Translations under genes and position numbers: made by a program | Assembly: GCA_963576475.1 (NCBI GenBank) | Contig: OY754982.1 | Span: 18,150,217 to 18,214,216 of the forward strand | Length of the DNA stretch: 64,000 nt | DNA from: Molanna angustata | Lineage: Eukaryota > Arthropoda > Insecta > Trichoptera > Molannidae | Direction of reading: 5' to 3' | Notes under the pieces: generated by a model | Told to the model about the DNA's origin: nothing | Seen by the model: only the letters and a program-made list of their open reading frames with translations | The model's database searches: none | Shown here: positions 53,508 to 62,635 of the stretch, one piece after another | Layout: each line of letters opens with the position of its first letter | How positions within the stretch are numbered: the first letter of the stretch is position 1

Positions 53508-53950
53508 TCACATCCCTCACCATCTTCCCAATCTGCATTGGCTTAATGTCCCCGAAAGGATTGAATATAAGCTCAGTCTCATGATCTTCAAAGCACTCGT
53601 GGTATGGCTCCGACTCACCTTTCCGAACCATGCATTCCGCTTTCAATAAATGACAGACAATCATCACTTCGTTCTGCATCTTCATCCATAGTTGGAAAAT
53701 CAATTCAAATAAACAGGTTGCTCACCATTAATTTCGGCGATCGTGCGTTTGCTGTGGCAGGACCAAATGCATGGAATAAGCTCCCACACACCCTCAGAAA
53801 GACCGAAAATATATCTTTATTCAGAAAATACCTCAAAACGCACTATTTTCGCAAATCTTACCAGGGCTATAATGATACAACGTAATAATATTTTCAGCGC
53901 CCTTGAGGTGAGATATTCACGAAAACGGCGCTATATAAATTATTATTATT
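53464..53950 (+). pseudogene. L2/CR1-like LINE, pol C-terminus and 3' end
   Basis: Frames read LNAAARLITGTSKFSHI, LHWLNVPERIEYKLSLMIFK, then, in the overlapping 93-codon frame, INDRQSSLRSASSS, FGDRAFAVAGPNAWNKLPHT and LFRKYLKTHYF. This is the standard L2/CR1 ending (QNAAARL......LHWLP...RI..K..LL.FKAL...R......GDRAFS..GP..WN.LP...R....F...LK..LF). A hairpin AGCGCC/GGCGCT lies at 53896-53932, followed by ATATAAATTATTATTATT, the short-repeat end typical of the group. Frameshifts and the tandem expansion make it dead. Confidence 0.85.
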
Positions 53951-54350
53951 AAACAAAAATAAAGAGTCCTTATAATCGTTCCGTCATTCTATAATAACAA
54001 TCTTTGCTGAATAAAAACAAAATTCTTTACATAATGTAAGGTAGTAGTATCAATCAATAAAATGTACTCTGAGTAAAATCAATAAAATACTAAAACAAGC
54101 TCTTACATTATTAAATACCGCTCTAATAAAGATTGCATATTCTTTATGGAAAGTAGAAATATTTGTTATTAAGGTAGAGTGAATTCAGGTATGTACTGTT
54201 CCTAAGTCCCGAACAATTTATTCGGGACACTTTTAAACCAGGAAAGATATATCTTTTCTTACCATCTTATAAATTTCAATAAAGAAATGCACGTATTTTC
54301 TTATATAAACGAGAAATATACGCGTTGATAATAATATAATGTGAAGCCAT
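53951..54350. other. AT-rich stretch, nothing recognised
   Basis: AATCAATAAAATGTACT and AATCAATAAAATACT are a short local duplication. No gene recognised. Confidence 0.4.
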
Positions 54351-54360
54351 CTCAGCATTA

Positions 54361-54485
54361 GCAATCGATCGCCCCTCGGCCCACTGGGGTAGGGTAGGGT
54401 AGGTGAGGGGTGAGCGGGCGAGGGAAGGCCGCTGGGGTGGCTCCGAGGGGTGGCGGAATGAGACGGAGATACACGACGCAAGGGA
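54361..54485 (+). promoter_or_regulatory. G-rich block with G-quadruplex motif
   Basis: 54386-54410 contains four G-tracts (GGGG, GGG, GGG, GGGG) with loops TA, TA and TAGGTGA, fitting the standard G-quadruplex pattern. It is followed by further G-rich sequence (GTGAGCGGGCGAGGG, GGGGTGGCTCCGAGGGG). ATCGATCG lies just before. A Pro/Ser-rich minus-strand frame is compositional. Possible promoter or exon; undetermined. Confidence 0.4.
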
Positions 54486-54639
54486 TGGACTTATTATACA
54501 TCCGACAGGTACAACATTCAACTGACGTTCGTTCTGAGTAGGTATTTTCTTTGTTTCTATGATTTTTATCGCGGCTTGCGTTGTATTTTGAAATGTAACC
54601 TTTTTAATGAAACCATTACAAGCCAGATACAAATGGTAC

Positions 54640-54880
54640 AGCTAAAGATATTTCATTACAAGTCCGGTAAAAAGAACGATGTGCAAAACTATCGTCCCGT
54701 GTCCAAGCTGTCTATATTCGGCAAACTACTTGAAAAAGTTGTGCAAGTGTCTGTTTTCCGCAGTTTATAGACGAAAATCAGCATGGGTTTTACGCAGGTA
54801 TATCAACAACCTCTAATCTGGTTACCTTAACCGAGAATATTCTGTCCACAATGGACAGGCTGTCTCAGGTTGATGTAATT
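54640..54880 (+). pseudogene. Jockey-type reverse transcriptase, N-terminal RT fragment
   Basis: HYKSGKKNDVQNYRPVSKLS and IFGKLLEKVVQ (RT motifs 0-1, typical PI.K.G....NYRPIS.L...GK..EK) are followed, after a frameshift near 54765, by HGFYAGISTTSNLVTLTENI and DRLSQVDVI (motif 2, QHGF..G.ST..NL). The fragment ends before the catalytic YADD region at an AAT run, which is the tail of the next SINE. Confidence 0.82.
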
Positions 54881-54899
54881 TAATAATAATAATAATAAT

Positions 54900-55081
54900 G
54901 AACACTTCCTTGCACCCTGCGCAAGTGGCGAGTTTATAGCCGTGTGGCAATTTCTTCCAACTAACCAGGGTTTCCAGCCCAGACAAGCAATATTTGCATG
55001 AGAAATAAATTTAAATCAATTTCTCCTCTGCTGGGAATCGAACCCAGGACGCCCGCACAGAAATCAAACGGCTTACCAACA
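54900..55081 (-). repeat. tRNA-derived SINE, family A
   Basis: Minus-oriented: AACACTTCCTTGCACCCTGC, GCCGTGTGGCAATTTCTTCC, GTTTCCAGCCCAGACAAG and CTGCTGGGAATCGAACCCAG (B box). Preceded by an (AAT)n run at 54882-54900, its 3' tail. The A box side is partial. Confidence 0.76.
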
Positions 55082-55345
55082 TGCTCATCTTGCTCATCTC
55101 ATACATGCTCATCTTATTAGTAATGCAATTTTATTTAAAATTTCTCAACAGGTATCATGTAGAAAATACATGCTATGAGTTTCGTGACAATGTTTTTGTG
55201 TGTATGGTGTATTGTGAAAACTTTTGTCCTCTGTAATATAAATGTACTTCATAAAAATGCATTTAGAGATTGTCAACCTTTTAAGAAGAAAAAATGATCG
55301 TTTGCTTTGGTGTGGAGAGTTTAGTGTTGGCCACAACCCACTCGT
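55082..55345 (-). repeat. Dispersed repeat with family R opening block
   Basis: On the minus strand AAACGAGTGGGTTGTGGCCA lies at 55345, and the far end contains CATACACACAAAAACATTGT and CGAAACTCATAGCATGTATT. A similar GTATCATGTAGAGAATGCAC ... ACTATGAGTTTCGTC block is at 62524-62555. Confidence 0.5.
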
Positions 55346-55754
55346 TTAATATAGTTATAAAATTCGCAAAACATCTTGAACGAGCTTCCGGTTGCGCATG
55401 GCGCAAATTTGTGTCATTTTGCTTCGTTGGTTTACGTGCAAATCGTCCCCCTTCTCGGCTAAAAGTTCAAGTTATTTGGAAACAACAATACTATTTAATG
55501 TAAAATAATGAAACATAAATCATCATTTCATCATTTCATGAACCATTGAAATACTGAGTTATCCGGTTATAGCAAATATCGACAACTATCGAGGAAGTGG
55601 GGGACTTTTTGTAGATCTATCAAGAAAAAAAAACAAAAAAAAGTTATGCGCAGCCCACGTTATCTTTCAAGGTGTTTGCCGATAGTTAACTTTATGTGAC
55701 TTCTAGTAAAGACATATATTGTAGAGAATGACATATGTGACGTTTGTCGAATGT
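55346..55754. other. Upstream flank of the CpG-rich exon candidate
   Basis: GCTTCCGGTTGCGCATGGCGC at about 55383-55403 is a small GC patch (CCGGTTG, GCGCATGGCGC). ATTTCATC is duplicated near 55522. No gene recognised. Confidence 0.35.
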
Positions 55755-56062
55755 TACATCTGTCATTTCCCGTTGCATGGTATGTCGGCGGGCGTCGGGC
55801 GGAAAGGGGTCGGAGGGCGCGGTGGGCGCGGGGTGGGGCGGCTCGCCCCTGGCCGGGGGTGGGCGCGAGCGCTAGTGCAGCCCGACCCGCCGAGTGGGTG
55901 GCACGTCTCCCGCGCGCTCTCAGACACACCGACACACACACAAACATACACGTATAATATTACTTACAACACCCCCACACCCCACTGCGAGACCCCAACA
56001 CAAACCGCCAACACGGATACCGTCACACAGCAAAACGAAGCCGCCAGAACGGACAACCAAAG
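55755..56062 (+). promoter_or_regulatory. CpG-rich promoter and probable 5' UTR exon
   Basis: A CpG-dense block (about 55785-55925: GGCGGGCGTCGGGCGG, GGGCGCGGTGGGCGCGGGG, GGGCGCGAGCGC) is followed by a C/A-rich stretch without G bias and a strong splice donor AAAG|GTAAGA (GT at 56063). A TCAGAC element at 55919-55924 is a possible initiator. Long open frames across it are composition-driven on both strands and disagree, so the exon is more likely untranslated. This layout of CpG promoter, short exon and donor is the strongest hint of a conventional gene in the window; its remaining exons would lie beyond the right edge. Confidence 0.55.
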
Positions 56063-57779
56063 GTAAGAAACAAACAAAAAAATAATAACAAATATCTCAG
56101 TCAACGGCTTGTTCCATAATCAATCCGATTGCAATAAGAAATCGCTGACTCACCCGCGTAAAACAAAGGAACGTCCGCGTCCACGTCAATCAAAATCGCC
56201 GCGACAGCACGTTGACACTTGATAAAAAGGTGATTTCTTCCGTGTATCGGATATTTTTCTCGCCCTTGCATCGGTTTTCGCCGCCGTCGTGTGTGACGTA
56301 CACCGTTCCAGGATGTGAAGTTTTGTGATAAAATATAGGTTGAGCCGAAATTAAATGTCTTCCTCGGACCCGTTATTTCGTTCGTGTTGCGGAGAGGGAC
56401 GGGTATATTTTATGAGTTGCATATTGAGGTTTTACGGTCATACTGTATGGGTACTTGTTATGAATTCATATTTTGCATAGTATGCAGATGTCAGATGATT
56501 CAATTTATCGCACGAGCCCGTTCCATTATCGGTCACCATATTGAGTTAGTTGCCACTGTAACTTTTAGCCATACATCTTGTATTATTTGATTTCTGTTTG
56601 TAATTTTGTCATCAACATGTCGGCATTTATAATAGACTTGTGTACTCTTCCTACTATTAACAACTCTTGAAAAGCGATGCAGATATTTTGTTTTATGATT
56701 TTTTAATTCGATAATCTTAATTTGATAATAATTATTATTATTTGTTGTAAATATTACCTACATATTTTTTACAAGATTCAAAGCACTATTTTACAACTAA
56801 TTGGAAATTTATCTGAGTAGGTATTCATTATTTGTTTATGTAGGTATAAGAAAATATTCGGTACTTGGGAAATTTACCTAACTATATTTTATGTGTCCTT
56901 TGCATATTTCTTATTTGTTTTTTTTTAAATTTATTGTTCGTTACTTTTAAGTTATTGTATTATTTCTTGGTGTTCGTATTAAGGGTGTTGGTTGTTTTTT
57001 AGTTTTAAATTATCTAGGGGATAATAAAAGAAAGATATAAGTACATTGTTCAGGATTTTTTTTTAATACAGTCACCTCAAGTGCGTTTTATGCAATCAAT
57101 CCTAATATTATATAATCAGTTTTTCTAATACAATCAATTAGTTTTTATTTAATTTATAATATAATTGTCTGTGAGAAGACTTTTTACATTGTTAGCTATT
57201 TTATACTGTTTATGTACTTACTTAGATGTACCTACTTAGGCTACTTATTCAATATTTATGAAACAATTAATAACAGTAAATATCGAGTACATGAGTAGAT
57301 AATGTGAATTATTAAATAGTGAATTTATAAATTTAAAAAAAACATTAAATTCATAAAATTGGAATGTTCACTATGTAGGTAGGTACCTACCTACATAATA
57401 AGTACAAAAAAAGTACTACCTCCAGATTATTTTTTATATTGGTATACCCATCTTTATTATTTAATTATTGTTTTTATACAATTGTGTTGTATTGGTTGAA
57501 TATATAAATAGACTTTCCAATTTGCCTACGTATTTGAATCAATTTCCCCAAGCTTATCAAGTGTGTGATTTTTTCATTCAATCACATTTTGAGTAGGTAC
57601 AATTTGTACGTATTTTGTAAAAGTGCTATCTTATACCTTTTACCTTCATTATCCATTCACATTTTCGTCTTACAAGAGTTTTATAAGTTTTCGGATGGAA
57701 GCGGTCACAAATGACCCTTGATAGTTTGAAATTTGAATTTATTATCTTGTGTACCTATTCCAACCAACCAACCAACCAC
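56063..57779. other. Possible first intron; AT-rich
   Basis: GC content falls gradually to about 56300 (CGCCGCGACAGCACG, CGCCGCCGTCGTGTGTGACG), then the sequence is AT-rich. No coding frame or repeat recognised apart from the palindrome at 57372. Confidence 0.35.
57372..57397. repeat. Perfect 26-bp palindrome, TAGGTAGGTACC type
   Basis: The half-site TATGTAGGTAGGT is followed immediately by its reverse complement, centred on GGTACC. Confidence 0.9.
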
Positions 57780-57910
57780 CTGCCCCGTGTGGGTAGACCC
57801 TTCCCCCAACTCCCCCCCCCCCGTGTGTAACCCCCTCCCCCTCACCTCCCCTCTGTACTCCCCGCCTGACAGCTTGGGGGCCACCTCAGGTAGGTGACTG
57901 TGCCACGTCG
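57780..57910 (+). other. C-rich tract with splice-like signals
   Basis: A long C/T-rich run (57795-57868) ends in GACAG at 57872. After 17 nt (CTTGGGGGCCACCTCAG) comes GTAGGT at 57890. An acceptor with a very strong polypyrimidine tract followed by a donor would define a 17-nt microexon. The tract also fits a C-rich (i-motif/G4) sequence. Neither reading is proven. Confidence 0.3.
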
Positions 57911-59788
57911 ACAGACCGACCCATCGACCCTAAATTTATAGAAATATCTTCAAGAATAATTATTTATCAATTATCACTTCTTATTATTATAAACGAGCAT
58001 AGTTCCTTCAGTCAGACTTTGTGTTCAAACTATCTCAGTGAAGCTATTTTTTGTCTTGCTCTCAAAACATCTTATATTTTCATTTCTTTTCGTGTCTTAC
58101 GATATTCGCTTTTTCTCATTATAATATTTGTTTTTCCTATTGACACGATGGGATTCATCTTTTCCAGCAAAATCTACAATACATACTGTAATAAGTAATA
58201 ACACAACTGATTTCAGCACTTTTCAATCTGTCGATTGACATGGCTTCCAAACTGTAGAATTCCATAATAATTATATTCCACAACGAATTTATTTCACTTC
58301 CAACGACCGTTTCGGCTTACAAGGCCATAATCAACTGGTTGATGGTCAACCATACTAGGCCATATGTGTTATATTTATATTTATTCATATGTGTTCATAT
58401 TTATCATAATTACAACTGATTCCGTCACTTACTTCTTTTTGTATTTTCAAATTTCTGATTTGTTTTTTCTCTTTGTTCTCATATCTTATTATTTATTAAT
58501 TAATCGCACAAAACATTTGTGTTTTGAATAAAATGGTCTTTATTACAAACTTATTTTGATTTCTTGGAAGAGTATTATCTATATATGGCTACATGTTTTT
58601 TTGTGACGTTGGGTTACATCGACGTATGAAAATAAAAATAAAACGCCTTGCCTTTCTTCTTCCTTTTTTAAGGCTTTTTATCACCGTTACCAGTGTTCTA
58701 GCCTCATTTTCCTTTCAAATTATGTCAAATATAAAGAAACGCAAATAGCAGGAGTTATTAAGGTAAAGTTCTGGAAGAAAGTTATGGATTCTCTAGACAG
58801 AAGAACCTACTTTTATGTTTTTAGTTTTAGTACTAATAGAATGAAAATCAATTTTAACTTTTGAATACTTAATGAAATACAAAACAGTATTTATAAAAGT
58901 GAAAAAAGGACACGTCATGAAACTAAAATGACGTGGAATAAATCGTATTATATGTTATATTTTCTTAAATAACTCACATGGCACTCACACGGAATGTATG
59001 GTACCTACGTATCTTCTACTTTTCAATTCTCCTTCACACTCGAGCCACACAAGATTAATGGCTCCATGGAAAGACTTAATAATGCCTCATAGCACTGAGG
59101 GACTGTCCGTGTAGAAACGAAAACCTTTAAATATATTGAAGAAGGCCACGGGTCCTTAAATTTAGGCTGTAGCGCCATAAAAAAAAGATCAATGTAATTG
59201 CCGAAATATGTGAAAAGTGAGGTGTTACAAGGATTCACAGTTACAAGGTCCGACGAGAAAGAAAACGAATTATATATTTGTTAATTTCTTAAGAGAGAAT
59301 TTCGAATACGACACAATCTGTCCTGTCCTGTATGTATATACCTACGTGAAGTCTCTACAATCAGGGAGAAAACTTATTGTACGGCCGTTGAGTGCAGAAA
59401 CCACTCCACATCTTTGTTGCTGCCCTACTTAGTTAACAACCTGCATCAGCCGACCAAAGAGGGCTCTTGACGTCGCATATTGATTGAAACATCTATGTAT
59501 ATAGAAGATAATAATATCTCAATGATAATATACTACTGTTTACAACTACATAATATGTACATTAAAACAATTTGCGTATGACTATAATACATGCATGTGA
59601 GTTACATCATTGGCTATTCATTTCTTTATAAAATTTATCTATAAGTGCAGGTTTATTGACAAATTAATATCTTTGAACAATCTCAAGCAACTTGAATTCT
59701 CAAGTGAAGTAGGTTCAATATGATTGTGGTCCCTTAAATGAAAATGCGACAACAATAAACTAGTGACCACATGTAATTGGCTTTAATA
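57911..59788. other. AT-rich stretch, nothing recognised
   Basis: Short frames at 59023 (-) and 59217 (+) have no recognisable content. No RNA or repeat found. Confidence 0.4.
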
Positions 59789-60787
59789 TTAGTTGCATGT
59801 AAAACGTGAGATCCAACTGTCGATGGCGATAGTATGCATAATCAAAGAATACGTACCAAACTATAAACAACACAAATTAATAAATATTTGAAGATATTTT
59901 ATTTTCTATATAAAACATGTAGGTATGTTTGTCAGGATAGGATAGTATGGAGGTCAGTCTGTTTTTCCTACACAGAATATGAAAACAGTATGATGGTATG
60001 TATGTATGTTTGAAGATTTAAGTATCAAACTATTAAGTCTTCTTACATATTGTGTATAGGCGACTACCATACAAATTGTATGAAGTTATGTCGTCACTAA
60101 ATTCAATTTTTATAAAAATTGTTAAAAAAAAATTTCGATTAACTTGTTCAATATTAATATTTTTTATAGAAAATTAAATTATCTAGTTGGGGTGTTTCGG
60201 CTTTTTTCGATATTTTTAAAAAAATTTGGAAATATAGGCAGTTAAACTCATAAATTTATCATAAAAAAAATATTTTTCTTAATAAAAAATGTTTGAGAAA
60301 CATTTTTTGAGTTTTATTTGAAAAACCAATTTGAGATTTTGTATTTTTCTATGTTTATACCAATTTTCAGCGTTCTAGCTTTTATGGTTTCTGAGATATA
60401 TGAAAAGATAAACCAAAATTTCAAAAGTTGATAACCCCTGACTGAAACAAAAATTCAAAATTCTGAGTATAAAAGTTTTGTAGGCCTATAACTGTTTATA
60501 TATTCTTAAAATTTGAGCTATGTTAATAGAGCGGATCAAAAGTTATAAGGGGGGGACGGACACATACACACACAGAGACACACACTAAACTCACATAAAA
60601 TGTTCTATTCCCAATTCTGAGTAAATCCATGTACAGGAACATATATGCTGCGAGGCCTCTAGTTGGTGTTATTAGCATGCAAAAAGTCCACTACGCCGTA
60701 CAAAATTTTCCTTCGTACACGCATCTTGGCTTAATAATGTCGATTCATTCAGAGAATTGAATTCTCATGAACGAATCGACAGTTGGA
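59789..60787 (-). mobile_element. Helitron-like element, subfamily 2, full copy H16
   Basis: TTAG at 59789 (CTAA read in the element's direction, still CTRR, followed by T) and the TC end at 60787. Closest to H14 (GATGGCGATAGT, AAGAATACGTACC, ACACAAATTAATAAATAT). The terminal hairpin has three stems: GTCGATTC/GAATCGAC, TTCA/TGAA and GAGAATT/AATTCTC. Confidence 0.88.
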
Positions 60788-60903
60788 TTAGCATGCAAAG
60801 AGTCCACTACGCCATACAAAATGTTCCTTCGTACACGCATCTTGGCTTAATAATGTCGATTCATTCAGAGAATTGAATTCTCATGAACGAATCGTCAGTT
60901 GGA
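60788..60903 (-). mobile_element. Duplicated TC-end of H16, 116 bp
   Basis: Repeats the last ~116 bp of H16 directly after it (TTAGCATGCAAAGAGTCCAC through TCAGTTGGA). There are a few substitutions, including ATCGTCAG for ATCGACAG, which breaks one pair of the outer stem. Confidence 0.88.
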
Positions 60904-61494
60904 CAAAATGATTATTATTATTATTATTTGTTCAAAACGTTTTATTTAAAGAGATTTCCATATTGGTTTTGAATCCATCTCCCACGAGTGATGACCGACA
61001 GCAGTTTCAGTCTTACATAAAATGCAAAATATAGTCCGAGAGTCTTGTGTAAGACTTGAATGCCAATCTCGCATAATATTGAATACTATGTATTATTTGA
61101 GACACTATTTTTTCATAAGGTGGCGATTTTTTTACAAGTATACTCGCTGAAATTGAAAGTTATTATCCGTTTCGAATCATAATTATAGGAGTTTAAAAGT
61201 TTGTATCCGGAGGTTGTCATTGAAATTTATGACCTCGGTCATAAGTTTCAAGATGTTTGTAGATATCATGGGCCCACGTTTGTAAGGGCCCGTGACGCAA
61301 GTCCCAACCACCTTTCACAAAATAAAAAAATAATGAATTTTGTTATAATTAATTTCAATTTGCCGTTTAAAAGCCTTCAAAATTGCAAGGCTCTTGCATC
61401 AAGATAAATTCCATCGTGCATGTACTGTATATTCACATCACTATTCCTTATAGATACAAAATAATAAAAAAACATATTTCTTAGTATAATAGGA
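60904..61494. other. AT-rich stretch with one dispersed repeat
   Basis: 61268-61316 carries the GGGCCCACGTT block also seen at 27447. A (TTA)n run follows H16. Nothing else recognised. Confidence 0.4.
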
Positions 61495-61610
61495 GAGTAC
61501 GAATGATGCGATGCATAGTTGTGAATGATGCCAAAAGTATAGGACAGATTAGCGTTGATTCCGGTTCTCTCTGCTAACCTCAAATAGGGAAACGACGTGA
61601 TGGTATTAAT
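61495..61610 (+). pseudogene. Decayed (CATA)-family LINE tail
   Basis: GGTTCTCTCTGCTAACCTC ... GGGAAACGACGTGATGGTAT echoes the GGTTCTCTCTGCCTACCCC ... GGGACATGGCGTGATGGTAT end of the family. The coding frame is gone and the tail is reduced to TATTAATG. Confidence 0.6.
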
Positions 61611-61984
61611 GTAATTATAAAAATGAAATACATTCTTCTACACTTGTCCATTTCAACTAAATCCACTTGTTTCCTTGCGAGGTTTTATTCTGCATACTGT
61701 ACCATTATGTAATACCATATTTCAAAGAATATTTTCCTATTCAGCAGAAGTTCAATTGTTTGTTCCTTTATTCGTATTTCACCCTACCCCAATCTTATCT
61801 ACATCATGCACCCCATTTCTTAGAGCATTAGGGAGACACCTGCATAAATATTATAGGTACCTACTACCAACGTAAAAACGCCACATGTTTGAAAATAGCA
61901 TAGTATATAAACTGATGCTTATATTAATTTGATTTAAAAACATGTTTTTGGAATTGGATACATATTTTTTTTATTTTCACTTTG

Positions 61985-62220
61985 CATACAAGTTCTTCTT
62001 CTCCTTCGTGTACTGGTCGAAGGGTACTAAGGCCTATTTGCACAGAGTTTTCTGCCTCTTGTGATGTGGACCCCCAGCTGTCTTTCCACCTTGTGAGGGT
62101 CTTCCAGGGATCCTTCTTTCCTCTGGTTTTCCGTGAAGGGCAAATTGTGATAGTCTTTGGAAGACCGTTCTTTCCACGTGATATCTCCAATGCTTTCTTC
62201 TTAGTCTGCCCCATCTGAAT
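61985..62220 (-). pseudogene. RTE-type LINE 3' end with (GAA)n tail
   Basis: A minus-strand frame carries GRKNGLPKTITI-like sequence and WKDSWGSTSQEAENS, then RPVHEGEEELVCK. The KDxWxSTSQE motif and the GAAGAAGAA tail match the element at 37781-38236. It is 5'-truncated and diverged. Confidence 0.68.
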
Positions 62221-62588
62221 ACATTTTGGATATCTTATTCTGTCGCGTAGAACCTTGATTACAAGCTTTTTTGCTTGGTTATCTATCTGTTATTTGCCTA
62301 TATTTATAATTTACATTCTTTCCTTTTGTCACTAACAGTTTCTCGTTGAATTTATGATTATTGTATATTTCTCTATTTCTAAAATATTTGACATTGTCTC
62401 ATGACAGGCGAGAAGATCCAAAGAGGTTTAGCTAAGTTTTTTACTCTCCACACTATGGAATAGGGGAGAGTCATGATTTCGCAAAATTTAAGCGTATTTT
62501 TTTTACATCAATTTCTCAATGGGTATCATGTAGAGAATGCACACTATGAGTTTCGTCGTGATGTGTTTGTGTGTATGGCGTATATGCT
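62221..62588. other. AT-rich stretch with a dispersed repeat
   Basis: 62510-62580 (CAATTTCTCAATGGGTATCA, ACTATGAGTTTCGTC, TGTTTGTGTGTATGG) matches 55140-55210 in the same orientation. Nothing else recognised. Confidence 0.4.
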
Positions 62589-62609
62589 GTACGCCGTACG
62601 CCGTACGCC
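62589..62609. repeat. 7-bp tandem repeat GTACGCC x3
   Basis: Three exact GTACGCC units followed by GTAG; CpG-containing and isolated. Confidence 0.9.
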
Positions 62610-62635
62610 GTAGCATTTATCTTTTTTGTGTCCTT

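Noticed and set aside
54386..54410. Telomeric repeat
   Set aside because: The unit is GGGTA, not the insect TTAGG, and there are only three units; better described as a G-quadruplex motif.
55660..56085. Coding exon at 55.7-56.1 kb
   Set aside because: Frames on both strands are open and mutually inconsistent, with no protein motif. An untranslated exon is more likely.
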